The translations under genes were made by a program, and so were the position numbers. Below the pieces are notes generated by a model that worked only from the letters and a program-made list of their open reading frames with translations, searched no databases and was not told the DNA's origin. A stretch of DNA of 64,000 nucleotides from positions 682,001-746,000 of the forward strand of contig NZ_BROD01000001.1 in NCBI RefSeq assembly GCF_024345225.1, written 5' to 3'. Below, piece after piece: positions 43,931-52,556 of the stretch (position 1 is its first letter; every line of letters starts with the position of its first letter). The DNA comes from Clostridium sp. TW13. GTDB taxonomy: Bacteria > Bacillota > Clostridia > Clostridiales > Clostridiaceae.

Positions 43931-45001
43931 GTGCAATTAAATTCTTTAAAGATAAAAGATCTAGAAGTTAAGGTTCCTATAATACAAGGAGGAATGGGAG
44001 TTGGTATTTCACTTTCGGGTTTAGCTTCAGCAGTAGCTAATGAAGGTGGAATTGGAGTAATCTCAGCAGCCCAAGTTGGATTTAAAGAGCATGATTTTTT
44101 AGAAAACACCAAAGAAGCTAATATTAGAGCTTTGAAGAAGGAAATAGCGAGAGCAAAAGAGCTGGCTCCAAAAGGAGTTATAGGCGTTAATATAATGGTA
44201 GCAATGAACGATTATGATGATTTTGTAAAGATTGCAGCTGAAGCAGGTGCTGATGTTATAATATCTGGAGCAGGACTTCCAACAGATTTACCTAAATTGG
44301 TAGAGGGAAGTAACACAAAGATAGCACCAATTGTATCTTCAGGAAAAGCAGCAAAAATAATGTGTAAATTATGGCATGAAAGATTTTCGAGATTGCCAGA
44401 CTTTGTAGTAGTAGAGGGACCAGAAGCTGGTGGTCACCTTGGGTTTAAGTTAAATGAACTTGAAGTTAGAACTGATGATACATTAGAACATATTGTTCAA
44501 GATGTACTTAATGTAGTAAAAGAATTTGAACACAAGTTTGATGTTAAGATACCTGTAATTGCTGCAGGTGGTATATATACAGGAGCAGATATTGCTAGAT
44601 TTTTAAAACTAGGAGCTTCAGGAGTACAGATGGGAACTAGATTTATTTGTACTGAAGAATGTGATGCTGATGTAGAGTATAAAAATGCGTTTATCAACTG
44701 TAACAAGGAAGATATACAGCTAGTTAAGAGTCCTGTAGGAATGCCTGGAAGAGCTATAAGGAATAAGTTTATAGAGCAGGCAAGTGAAGGAAATATAAAA
44801 GTAACTAAGTGCTTTAGATGTATAAGAAAATGTAATCCAGCTACGACTGTTTATTGTATTTCAAGAGCATTAATTAATGCAGCAGAAGGTGATGTGGATA
44901 ATGCATTGCTTTTTACAGGAAGCAATGGATATAGAAACGATAAGATAGTTACAGTTAAAGAATTGATGAATGAACTTGTTAGTGAAGTAGAACAAGCTTA
45001 G
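43931..45001 (+). CDS. Nitronate monooxygenase / FabK-like FMN enzyme
   Basis: 356 residues from a GTG with GAGGGTG upstream. It is an FMN-binding TIM barrel: VPIIQGGMGVGISLSGLASAVA, VIGVNIMVAM, ISGAGLPTDLP, VEGPEAGGHLG, IAAGGIYTGADIARFL and ASGVQMGTRFICTEEC. The C-terminus has a Cys cluster, CFRCIRKCNPATTVYC, absent from FabK. Annotators would call it nitronate monooxygenase. Its promoter carries a FabT-type operator, so it belongs to the lipid regulon and may be a second enoyl-ACP reductase-like enzyme. Confidence 0.82.
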   Translation: MQLNSLKIKDLEVKVPIIQGGMGVGISLSGLASAVANEGGIGVISAAQVGFKEHDFLENTKEANIRALKKEIARAKELAPKGVIGVNIMVAMNDYDDFVKIAAEAGADVIISGAGLPTDLPKLVEGSNTKIAPIVSSGKAAKIMCKLWHERFSRLPDFVVVEGPEAGGHLGFKLNELEVRTDDTLEHIVQDVLNVVKEFEHKFDVKIPVIAAGGIYTGADIARFLKLGASGVQMGTRFICTEECDADVEYKNAFINCNKEDIQLVKSPVGMPGRAIRNKFIEQASEGNIKVTKCFRCIRKCNPATTVYCISRALINAAEGDVDNALLFTGSNGYRNDKIVTVKELMNELVSEVEQA

Positions 45002-45016
45002 AAAGATAAATGTATA

Positions 45017-45046
45017 GGCACTGGACAGTATGTCCAGTGCCTTTTA
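45017..45046. terminator. Bidirectional terminator between the FMN enzyme and bioY
   Basis: Perfect 11-bp stem GGCACTGGACA/TGTCCAGTGCC with a 3-base loop, flanked by T/A-rich sequence between convergent genes. Confidence 0.9.
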
Positions 45047-45061
45047 TCATTATACTGTGTT

Positions 45062-45649
45062 TTAACTGTTGCTTTTATTAAAGGGACTTACTGTTTTTTT
45101 TGAAACTGCTAATCCAAAATTATATTTTATAATTGCTGATCCACAAGTAATGGCAACAAAAGCTTTTATGCAGTCTCCAGGGATAAATGGTATCATTGTT
45201 AAACTTAAAGTTTTATATAATGTTATAGATTTTCCTAAATAATTAGTAAATATTAAATAAAAATAAGGTATTCCAGTGATATAAGGAATTATGCTTCCTA
45301 TTATTACAGCAAGTATTATGGTAACTTTAGAATTATATTTTTCTATTATCTTTCCGATAACATAAGCTGCTATAGGAAAACCTATTAGGAATCCAAAGGA
45401 TGGAGTTAATACAGTGCCTAAGCCTCCAGCACCCCCAGAAAAAACAGGTAAACCAATAAGTCCTAATAATAAATATATTAATTGAGACATTAAGCCCAGT
45501 CTTGAGCCTAAAACAATACCAGATAAAATCACCATAAATGTTTGTAAGGTAACAGGTACAGGACCTATTGGAATTGAAAACATGGCTGATATTGCTGTTA
45601 GAGCAGCAAAAAGTGATACGAGTATTAGTTCCTTTGTAGATAATTTCAT
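45062..45649 (-). CDS. bioY: Biotin transporter BioY
   Basis: 195 residues from the ATG at 45649, with GGAGG eight bases upstream; the ATG at 45664 lies before that site and overlaps the birA stop. About six membrane helices carry the BioY S-component segments SIPIGPVPVTLQTFMVILSG, GLIGLPVFSGGAGGLG and PSFGFLIGFPIAAYVIG, plus FIPGDCIKAFVA near the end. It binds biotin at high affinity and works alone or with an ECF transport module. It is co-transcribed with the biotin ligase gene and opposite to the acetyl-CoA carboxylase operon. Confidence 0.93.
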   Translation of the reverse strand: MKLSTKELILVSLFAALTAISAMFSIPIGPVPVTLQTFMVILSGIVLGSRLGLMSQLIYLLLGLIGLPVFSGGAGGLGTVLTPSFGFLIGFPIAAYVIGKIIEKYNSKVTIILAVIIGSIIPYITGIPYFYLIFTNYLGKSITLYKTLSLTMIPFIPGDCIKAFVAITCGSAIIKYNFGLAVSKKTVSPFNKSNS

Positions 45650-45663
45650 AAATAGTTCCTCCA

Positions 45664-46488
45664 TTATTTTAATTTTATAGATATTTCACCTGAGGAAATG
45701 ATAGCATCACTTCCATTATTCATTTCAATAACTAATTCTCCATTAGAAGTTAAATCTTTTGCCAAAACTTCTTCATAGTTTCCATTCTTAATAAGAAAAA
45801 TTTGCTTATTTAATATTGCTGAATTATCTTTGCAAATTTTTATTATATTTTCTAGAGATAAATTTTGTGAGAAGTCTCCCCAAAGTTTTTCGAAGTTATT
45901 TAGAATTTCTGCAAGTATAAGCTCTCTACTAAAATAACATCTATACTCTATTGCTAAAGATGTAGCAATATTATTTATTTCCTGCGAAAAATCTTCTTCT
46001 CTAGTATTTATATTTAATCCTATACCAATTATTAATGAGTAAGTTTTATCTTCGTTATTAATTAATTCAGTTAGAATTCCTCCAATTTTTCTGTTGTTTA
46101 TAAATATATCATTTGGCCATTTGATTTTAGCATCTACATTTAAGTTTTTTAGTGAAGTGCAGATAGCTGCGGCTACAATTAAAGTGGTCTTTGGTAATTG
46201 AATAATATCTAGATTAGTGTTAATAACAATAGTAAATAAAAGACCTGAAGATGCTGGACTCTGCCATTTTCTTTCCAAACGACCTCTACCTGCAGATTGT
46301 TCTTCTGCAATTAGTATGGTTCCACTTTTTAATGGAGTAAGCTTTGATTTGATTATATTTTTTGCTCTAGAGTTAGTAGAATCTATAGTCTTAAAGTATA
46401 GTGAAATTCTTCCTAGATATTTAGTTTTTAGACTAGCAGATAATAAATTTAAATCTAAGTTTTCATAATAATTACTAATTGACGTAAT
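45664..46488 (-). CDS. birA: Biotin-protein ligase BirA with apparent ATT start
   Basis: About 274 residues. It attaches biotin to AccB. Motifs: GRISLYFKTIDSTNSRAKNI, the biotinyl-AMP loop EEQSAGRGRLERKWQSP, IKWPNDIFINNRKIGGIL and GIGLNINT. The frame is open and homologous right up to an in-frame TAA at 46501-46503, yet holds no ATG, GTG or TTG before the TTG at 46278, which would delete the substrate loop. The only placed ribosome site, AAAGGAG, points to ATT at 46488 (six-base gap). No helix-turn-helix is present, so it is a non-regulatory ligase. bioY follows immediately. Confidence 0.82.
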   Translation of the reverse strand: MTSISNYYENLDLNLLSASLKTKYLGRISLYFKTIDSTNSRAKNIIKSKLTPLKSGTILIAEEQSAGRGRLERKWQSPASSGLLFTIVINTNLDIIQLPKTTLIVAAAICTSLKNLNVDAKIKWPNDIFINNRKIGGILTELINNEDKTYSLIIGIGLNINTREEDFSQEINNIATSLAIEYRCYFSRELILAEILNNFEKLWGDFSQNLSLENIIKICKDNSAILNKQIFLIKNGNYEEVLAKDLTSNGELVIEMNNGSDAIISSGEISIKLK

Positions 46489-46494
46489 AATCAG

Positions 46495-46533
46495 CTCCTT
46501 TTAGGAGAGTTTGGTAAAAAAATAAATTCTCCT
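46495..46533 (-). promoter_or_regulatory. Hairpin sequestering the birA ribosome site, with alternative pairing
   Basis: The birA Shine-Dalgarno AGGAG (46495-46499 on the reverse strand) can pair with CTCCT at 46503-46507 across a 3-base loop. The same CTCCT can instead pair with AGGAGA encoded at 46528-46533. The two folds exclude each other, so the ribosome site can be open or closed. Confidence 0.5.
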
Positions 46534-46596
46534 TGACAACATATTTTGATTATAGTATATTTTGATTATCAAAACAAGTACTTTGATAATCGAAAT
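46533..46596 (+). promoter_or_regulatory. fab operon promoter with FabT-like operators
   Basis: TTGACA (46533-46538) and TATATT (46556-46561) are 17 bp apart. TTTTGATTATCAAAA (46560-46574) is a perfect 7+1+7 palindrome. A second, weaker copy CTTTGATAATCGAAAT (46581-46596) and a half-site TTTTGATTATA (46544) flank it. Autoregulation by the first gene, a MarR protein, is inferred. Confidence 0.75.
46549..46577 (-). promoter_or_regulatory. Promoter of birA-bioY
   Basis: On the reverse strand TTGTTT (46577-46572) and TATAAT (46554-46549) are 17 bp apart. The FabT-like palindrome at 46560-46574 fills the spacer, so one operator can block both divergent promoters. Confidence 0.6.
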
Positions 46597-46662
46597 AAAG
46601 CATCTGAAAATTGATAGAATATAAACTTATTTCTTTTCAGATGGCTAAAAGGGGATGGAAAA

Positions 46663-47133
46663 ATGAATAAGAGTGAGCACGTACTGAATAAGCTTCTGGT
46701 TCAACTTTTCAATGAACTCCTTGAAATAGAACACGATGCATTAAAGAATGGGCCATTTTCCGATTTGTCAATTACTGAAATACATACTATTGAGGCTATA
46801 GGAATGTACACTCCAAGAACAATGTCAGAAGTAGCTTCAGATTTAAAGATAACTGTAGGAACACTTACTACAGCAGTAAACAAGCTTATAAAGAAAGAAT
46901 ATGTTACAAGAGAAAGAATTGAAGAAGACAGAAGAGTTGTGATGATAAGATTAACCAAAAAAGGAAAGTTAGCTTATAGAGTTCATGAAAAATTTCATTC
47001 TGATATGATAAAAGAAACTATTAAAGGAATTGATGATAAAGAAGAGGAGATACTAATATCATCTTTAGAAAAGTTAAGTGCTTATTTTACTTATAGATAT
47101 CACTTAAGTAATACGGCAACTGAAAATAAATAA
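46663..47133 (+). CDS. fabT: FabT-like MarR-family repressor of fatty-acid synthesis
   Basis: 156 residues. The winged helix has LSITEIHTIEAIGMYTPRTM, SEVASDLKITVGTLTTAVNKL and the wing RERIEEDRRVVMIRLTKKG. As first gene of the fab operon and next to FabT-type operators, it is the probable repressor, with long-chain acyl-ACP as expected corepressor in the family. A GGGGATGG site precedes the ATG. Confidence 0.88.
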   Translation: MNKSEHVLNKLLVQLFNELLEIEHDALKNGPFSDLSITEIHTIEAIGMYTPRTMSEVASDLKITVGTLTTAVNKLIKKEYVTRERIEEDRRVVMIRLTKKGKLAYRVHEKFHSDMIKETIKGIDDKEEEILISSLEKLSAYFTYRYHLSNTATENK

Positions 47134-47174
47134 CAAGTCAAAATATGCCTAATAACAACAAGGAGTAAAGTTTC

Positions 47175-48146
47175 ATGATAAATGCAAGGATAGTTGGTGC
47201 AGGTAGATATTTGCCAGACAATATAGTAAGCAATGATGACTTGACCAAGTTTATGGATACAAGCGATGAATGGATAGTGAGCAGAACTGGCATTCAGGGA
47301 AGACGTATATCTGAAGGAGAAGATACATCTGAATTAGCTACTAAAGCAGCTTTTAAAGCATTAGATAAGGCTAAGATAAAGAGTGAAGATGTAGATTTAA
47401 TTATTGTAGCCACTATAACTCCTGATATGTACACTCCATCTACTGCTTGTATTGTACAGAAAAATATAAAAGCGCATAAAGCTACAGCGTTTGATGTTAG
47501 TGCAGCTTGTACTGGTTTTTTATATGCATTAAGTGTAGCAAATGCAATGGTTAAAACTGGCCAGCATAAAATTGCTCTAGTAATAGGGGCAGAGGTATTA
47601 TCCAAAGTTATGAACTGGAAGGATAGAAGTACTGCTGTTTTATTTGGAGATGGAGCTGGAGCAGTAATAATTAAAGCAGAAGAAGGTAATTGTGGAATAA
47701 AGTCTATCTACACTATGTCCGAAGGAGATAAAGGAAATTCTCTTGAGGTTGGAGCTGTAGATGTAGTAAATCCTTTTGTGAAGGAACAATTAGAAAAAAA
47801 ATATCCATACATTACAATGCAAGGAGGCGAAGTATTTAAATTCGCCACTAGAGCTATGATAGATGCATTAAATAAAGTACTAAAAGATGCAGGAGAACAA
47901 TTAGAGAATATTAAGTATGTTGTTCCTCATCAAGCTAATCTTAGAATAATAAGTTATGCAGCTAAAAAGTTAAATATTAATATAGATAAATTCTATATTA
48001 ATTTAAATAAATATGGGAATACTTCCGGGGCCAGCATACCAATAGCTTTGGCAGAGGTATCAGAAAAGTTGGAACCTGGAGATAAGATAATCTTAGTTGG
48101 ATTTGGTGGAGGACTTACTTATGGTGCTGCACTTATTGAATGGTAA
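47175..48146 (+). CDS. fabH: Beta-ketoacyl-ACP synthase III FabH
   Basis: Starts fatty-acid synthesis by condensing acetyl-CoA (or a branched acyl-CoA) with malonyl-ACP. 323 residues; Cys112 in DVSAACTGFLYA, His near 252 in VVPHQANLRI and Asn near 282 in KYGNTSGASIP form the triad. WIVSRTGIQGRR near 33-44 is the CoA-binding region. AAGGAG lies upstream, 40 bp after fabT. Confidence 0.96.
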   Translation: MINARIVGAGRYLPDNIVSNDDLTKFMDTSDEWIVSRTGIQGRRISEGEDTSELATKAAFKALDKAKIKSEDVDLIIVATITPDMYTPSTACIVQKNIKAHKATAFDVSAACTGFLYALSVANAMVKTGQHKIALVIGAEVLSKVMNWKDRSTAVLFGDGAGAVIIKAEEGNCGIKSIYTMSEGDKGNSLEVGAVDVVNPFVKEQLEKKYPYITMQGGEVFKFATRAMIDALNKVLKDAGEQLENIKYVVPHQANLRIISYAAKKLNINIDKFYINLNKYGNTSGASIPIALAEVSEKLEPGDKIILVGFGGGLTYGAALIEW

Positions 48147-48189
48147 GAGATTAATTAAATAATATATAAAATTTTAGGAGGAACTATAA

Positions 48190-48414
48190 ATGGTTTTTGA
48201 AAAAATAAGAAAGATAATATGTGAGCAATTAGAAGTAGAAGAAGAAAAGGTACAGTTAGAGACTACATTTGAAGATTTAGGTGTAGATTCATTAGATTTA
48301 TTCCAAGTAATAATAGAAATAGAAGAAGCATTTAACATTCAATTAGAAGATGCAGAAAGCATGAAGAGTGTAAAAGATGCTGTGGATTATGTAGAATCAA
48401 AGATAAACGCATAA
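48190..48414 (+). CDS. acpP: Acyl carrier protein
   Basis: 74 residues, acidic, four-helix. Ser34 in [10 protein letters not shown] takes the phosphopantetheine arm. TAGGAGG precedes the ATG. It carries the growing chain for the surrounding enzymes. Confidence 0.95.
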   Translation: MVFEKIRKIICEQLEVEEEKVQLETTFEDLGVDSLDLFQVIIEIEEAFNIQLEDAESMKSVKDAVDYVESKINA

Positions 48415-48465
48415 TTTTAGATTTGGTATAGACTAAGGACTGGTAAAACTTTAATAAATACTTTT

Positions 48466-48498
48466 ATAGGTTAGATATTATTTTAATATCTAACCTAT
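48466..48498 (+). promoter_or_regulatory. Perfect 15-bp hairpin between acpP and fabK
   Basis: ATAGGTTAGATATTA/TAATATCTAACCTAT with a 3-base loop. No T-tract follows and fabK begins 17 bp later, so it looks more like an mRNA-stabilising or processing hairpin, or a leaky attenuator, than a terminator. It could let acpP be made in excess. Confidence 0.5.
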
Positions 48499-48515
48499 TC
48501 ACTAGGGAGGATAAT

Positions 48516-49442
48516 ATGTCAAGAATAACTGAACTTTTAGAAATCGAATATCCTATTATACAGGGAGGAATGGCATGGATTGCAGATGCTTCATTGGCAA
48601 TTGCGGTTAGTGAGGCTGGTGGATTAGGTATTATAACAGGAAATGCGCCTATTGATTGGATAAGACAAGAGATAAGAAAAGCTAAATCTATGACCAATAA
48701 ACCTTTCGGTGTAAATATAATGCTTATGTCACCACAAGCAGAAGAGGTGGCAAAGTTAGTTTGTGAAGAAGGAGTTAAAGTTGTAACAACAGGAGCAGGC
48801 AGCCCAGGAAAGTATATGGAGATGTGGAAGGCTAATGGAATTAAAGTTATTCCAGTGGTTGCATCTGTAGCTTTAGCGAAAAGAATGGAAAGAGCAGGGG
48901 CAGATGCTATAGTTGCAGAAGGAACAGAATCTGGAGGACACGTAGGACAATTGACTACTATGGCTTTAGTACCACAAGTTGTAGATGCTGTACAGATACC
49001 AGTTATAGCTGCTGGTGGTATAGGAGACGGAAGAGGTTTCGCTGCTAGCATGATGTTAGGTGCTGAAGGTGTTCAAATAGGAACTAGATTTTTAGTAGCA
49101 AAGGAATGTACTGTACATCAAAATTATAAGGATGCAGTTTTAAAAGCTAATGATATAGATACTGATGTTACTGGAAGAGCTACAGGACATCCAGTTAGAA
49201 TTATAAGAAACAAGTTAGCTAGAGAGTTTATGAAACTAGAGAAAGAAGGCGCTCCAGTTGAAGAACTTGAAAAGTTAGGTACAGGAGCATTAGCAAGAGC
49301 AGCGAAGGATGGAGACGTAAGTATGGGATCTATAATGGCAGGTCAAATATCAGGTTTAATAAATAAAGAACAAACTGCAGCAGAGATAATAAATGAAATA
49401 ATGCAACAAGCAGATGAAGTTATTAAAAGGTATCAAAAATAG
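48516..49442 (+). CDS. fabK: Enoyl-ACP reductase II FabK
   Basis: FMN enzyme that reduces trans-2-enoyl-ACP, replacing FabI. 308 residues: YPIIQGGMAWIADASLAIAV, FGVNIMLMSP, TTGAGSPGKY, AEGTESGGHVG, PVIAAGGIGDGRGFAASM and GVQIGTRFLVAKEC. It lacks the C-terminal Cys cluster of the 43931 relative and lies inside the fab operon, which supports FabK identity. GGGAGG precedes the ATG. Confidence 0.95.
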   Translation: MSRITELLEIEYPIIQGGMAWIADASLAIAVSEAGGLGIITGNAPIDWIRQEIRKAKSMTNKPFGVNIMLMSPQAEEVAKLVCEEGVKVVTTGAGSPGKYMEMWKANGIKVIPVVASVALAKRMERAGADAIVAEGTESGGHVGQLTTMALVPQVVDAVQIPVIAAGGIGDGRGFAASMMLGAEGVQIGTRFLVAKECTVHQNYKDAVLKANDIDTDVTGRATGHPVRIIRNKLAREFMKLEKEGAPVEELEKLGTGALARAAKDGDVSMGSIMAGQISGLINKEQTAAEIINEIMQQADEVIKRYQK

Positions 49443-49558
49443 TTTGAGATATCTAGCAATAAATAATAAATGTAAATGTGCCACAGATTTTTTTAGTTAG
49501 ACAAGGAAGTAACTAGTAATATATAGATAAAAATACATTATAAGACAAAGGAGAAGTC

Positions 49559-50494
49559 ATGGGTAAAATAGCTTATTTATTTGCAGGGCAAGGATCACAA
49601 TACGTTGGAATGGGAAAAGAGTTATATGAAAATATACCTCAGTGTAAAGAAATATTTCAGGAAGCTGATGAAGCTTTAGGATTTAAGATATCAGAAATGT
49701 GCTTTAGCGGAGAAAAAGCACAACTGAATACTACAGAAAATACACAACCAGCCATAGTTACAGTAAATATGGCAGTTTTAAAGGCTCTGGAATTGCATGG
49801 AGTTAAGGCTCACATGTCTACAGGATTAAGTCTTGGAGAATATTCAGCTCTTATACATGGCGGAGCTCTTAAATTTAATGAAACAGTAGCTTTAGTTAAG
49901 AGAAGAGGAAGATTAATGCAGGAGGCTGTTCCTGTAGGAGTTGGTGGAATGGCTGCGATACAAGGATTAAAGGATGAGGAAGTTATAGAAATTTGTAAAA
50001 TGGCTTCTGAGGCAGGAGTTGTTGAAGCTGCAAACTTCAATTGCCCAGGGCAGGTAGTTATAGCAGGTGTAAATGATGCTCTGACCAAAGCTATAGAAAT
50101 AACTAAGAGCAAGGGTGGTAAAGCTATAAAGTTGCCAGTAAGTGCGCCTTTCCATTGTTCTTTATTAGATGATGCAGCTACAAATTTTGAAAAAGAGTTA
50201 CTTCCTATTAATATAGGAGAACTGAATAGCATTGTATATTCAAATGTAAAAGGAACACCTTATACTAAGGAAGATGATATAAAGGATCTACTTAAGAAGC
50301 AGATAAAGAGCTCAGTTCTATTCCATAAAACTATAACACATATTATAAATAATGAAGTTGATACTTTTATTGAAGTTGGACCAGGAAATACATTAGGAAG
50401 ACTAGTTAAAAAAATAGACAGTAACGTAAGAGTATTTAATGTTGAAAATTTAACAACATTAGAAGAAACAATAGGGCATCTGAAGATAGACTAG
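49559..50494 (+). CDS. fabD: Malonyl-CoA:ACP transacylase FabD
   Basis: 311 residues. FAGQGSQYVGMGKEL at the start, nucleophile Ser91 in TGLSLGEYSAL, and a conserved His in VSAPFHCSLL. It loads malonyl groups on ACP. AAAGGAGAAG lies upstream. Confidence 0.96.
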   Translation: MGKIAYLFAGQGSQYVGMGKELYENIPQCKEIFQEADEALGFKISEMCFSGEKAQLNTTENTQPAIVTVNMAVLKALELHGVKAHMSTGLSLGEYSALIHGGALKFNETVALVKRRGRLMQEAVPVGVGGMAAIQGLKDEEVIEICKMASEAGVVEAANFNCPGQVVIAGVNDALTKAIEITKSKGGKAIKLPVSAPFHCSLLDDAATNFEKELLPINIGELNSIVYSNVKGTPYTKEDDIKDLLKKQIKSSVLFHKTITHIINNEVDTFIEVGPGNTLGRLVKKIDSNVRVFNVENLTTLEETIGHLKID

Positions 50495-50557
50495 TATATG
50501 GACTTATTTATTTTTTCAAGATGCTAAGTCAAATTGATAACATGTAGGAGGAAATTT

Positions 50558-51298
50558 GTGTTTATGAATAAATGTGCAGTGGTTACAGGAGCAACAAGAG
50601 GAATAGGTAGAGCTATAGCCTTAAAGTTTGGAACAATGGGACTTAACGTAGTAGCAAGCTATAGAAGCAATCATGAGGAAGCAGAAAAGTTAAAAGCAGA
50701 GCTTGAAAGCATGGGAGTACAAGTTGCTTTGGTTTGTGGTGATGTTAGTAAGGATGCTGATGCAAAAAATTTAATTGAAACTGCAAAGAGTACTTTTGGA
50801 ACTATAGATGTATTAGTTAATAATGCAGGGATAACAAAAGATGGTCTTATCTTAAGAATGAAGGAAGAAGATTTTGATCAAGTAATAGACGTAAATTTGA
50901 AGGGTACTTTCAATTGTTTAAAGCATGTAACTCCAGTGATGGTAAAACAAAGAGGCGGAAAAATAATTAACGTATCTTCAGTAGTTGGAATAACAGGAAA
51001 TGCAGGTCAAGTTAATTATTCAGCTTCAAAGGCAGGAATAATTGGTATGACTAAATCTCTAGCCAAAGAACTTGGTGGAAGAGGAATAAATGTAAATGCA
51101 GTAGCTCCAGGCTATATCAGTACAGATATGACATCAGTTTTAACAGACAATGTTAAGGAAAAAATTCAAGATAACATACCATTAAAGAGATTAGGTCAGC
51201 CGAAAGATGTAGCGGAAGTTGTAGCATTTTTAGCTTCATCAGCTTCTGATTATGTAACAGGTCAGGTTATAAATATTGATGGTGGAATGGTAATGTAG
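50558..51298 (+). CDS. fabG: 3-oxoacyl-ACP reductase FabG
   Basis: About 246 residues. I place the start at the GTG at 50558 (AGGAGG six bases upstream); an ATG at 50564 is the alternative, and the ATG at 50534 lies before the ribosome site. Classical SDR: GATRGIGRA NADP loop, NNAG, the Ser in NVSSVVG and YSASKAG. It performs the first reduction of each elongation cycle. Confidence 0.95.
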   Translation: MFMNKCAVVTGATRGIGRAIALKFGTMGLNVVASYRSNHEEAEKLKAELESMGVQVALVCGDVSKDADAKNLIETAKSTFGTIDVLVNNAGITKDGLILRMKEEDFDQVIDVNLKGTFNCLKHVTPVMVKQRGGKIINVSSVVGITGNAGQVNYSASKAGIIGMTKSLAKELGGRGINVNAVAPGYISTDMTSVLTDNVKEKIQDNIPLKRLGQPKDVAEVVAFLASSASDYVTGQVINIDGGMVM

Positions 51299-51310
51299 TG
51301 AGGTGAAATT

Positions 51311-52546
51311 ATGGAAAATAGAGTAGTAATTACAGGATTAGGAGCAGTAACTCCAATTGGGAATAATATTAGCGATTTTTGGAATAATACTAAGAATGGA
51401 GTTTCAGGGGTTGATTATATAAAGGCCTTTGATACTACAGATTTTAAAGTTAAGATAGGAGCTGAAGTTAAGGACTTCAACCCAGAATCAGTAATTGATA
51501 AAAAAGAAGTTAAGAGAATGGATAGATTTTCACAGTTTGCTTTAGTAGCAGCTGAAGAAGCTATCTTAGATTCAAAGTTAAACTTAGATGAGATAGATAA
51601 AGATAGATTTGGTGTATTAGTAGGATCAGGTATTGGTGGTCTTGGCACTATAGAAAAAGAGTGTGAAAACTTATTTACTAAAGGACCAAATAGAGTTTCT
51701 CCACTTTTTGTACCTATGGCAATTATAAACATGGCTACAGGAAACATTGCAATAAAATATGGTGCTAAGGGAATTAGTAATGCATCAGTTACAGCTTGTG
51801 CTTCTGCAACTAACTCAATTGGAGATGCTTTCAGAAACATTAAATTTGGTTTTGCAGATGTTATGATAGCTGGTGGTGCTGAAGCTCCAATAACAAGATT
51901 AGGGGTAGCTGGTTTTACTAACCTAAAAGCATTAAATTCAAATAACGATATTGAAAGAGCCTCTATACCTTTTGATAAGGAAAGAAGTGGATTTGTTATA
52001 GGAGAAGGTGCTGGAATAGTAATTCTAGAGAGCCTTGAGCATGCACAAAAAAGAGGAGCTAAAATATATGCAGAAGTAGTTGGATATGGTTCAACTTGTG
52101 ATGCTTATCACATTACTTCTCCAAGTCCAGATGGTGAAGGTGCTGCAAAAGCTATGGAGTTATCAATAAAGGAAGCTGGAATTTCAAAAGAAGAAGTTTC
52201 TTATATTAATGCACATGGAACAAGTACACCATACAATGATAAATTTGAAACTATAGCTATAAAAAGAGTATTTGAAGACTATGCTTATAAAGTACCAGTT
52301 TCATCAACAAAGAGTATGACAGGACATTTATTAGGTGCAGCTGGTGGTATTGAAGCAGTACTATGTACAAAGGCTTTAGAAGAAGGATTTATACCTCCAA
52401 CTATTGGATATAAGGTACCAGATGAAGAATGTGATTTAGATTATGTTGTTAACGAAGGAAGAAAAGCAGAATTAAAATATGTTTTATCAAATTCCTTAGG
52501 TTTTGGTGGACATAATGCTACATTACTATTTAAGAGATGGGAATAA
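51311..52546 (+). CDS. fabF: 3-oxoacyl-ACP synthase II FabF
   Basis: 411 residues. Cys163 in [12 protein letters not shown], His in [11 protein letters not shown] and His in [13 protein letters not shown] give the KAS I/II Cys-His-His triad. It elongates acyl-ACP. No KAS I (FabB) is present. GAGGTGA precedes the ATG, and accB begins 10 bp after its stop. Confidence 0.97.
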   Translation: MENRVVITGLGAVTPIGNNISDFWNNTKNGVSGVDYIKAFDTTDFKVKIGAEVKDFNPESVIDKKEVKRMDRFSQFALVAAEEAILDSKLNLDEIDKDRFGVLVGSGIGGLGTIEKECENLFTKGPNRVSPLFVPMAIINMATGNIAIKYGAKGISNASVTACASATNSIGDAFRNIKFGFADVMIAGGAEAPITRLGVAGFTNLKALNSNNDIERASIPFDKERSGFVIGEGAGIVILESLEHAQKRGAKIYAEVVGYGSTCDAYHITSPSPDGEGAAKAMELSIKEAGISKEEVSYINAHGTSTPYNDKFETIAIKRVFEDYAYKVPVSSTKSMTGHLLGAAGGIEAVLCTKALEEGFIPPTIGYKVPDEECDLDYVVNEGRKAELKYVLSNSLGFGGHNATLLFKRWE

Positions 52547-52556
52547 GGTGAAGAAT

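Noticed and set aside
46217-46468. 83-codon forward frame opposite birA
   Set aside because: It is antisense to the conserved N-terminal part of the biotin ligase, which explains the open frame.
48464-49051. 195-codon reverse frame within fabK
   Set aside because: It is an antisense shadow of fabK; its Pro/Ala/Ile-rich composition arises from the complementary strand.
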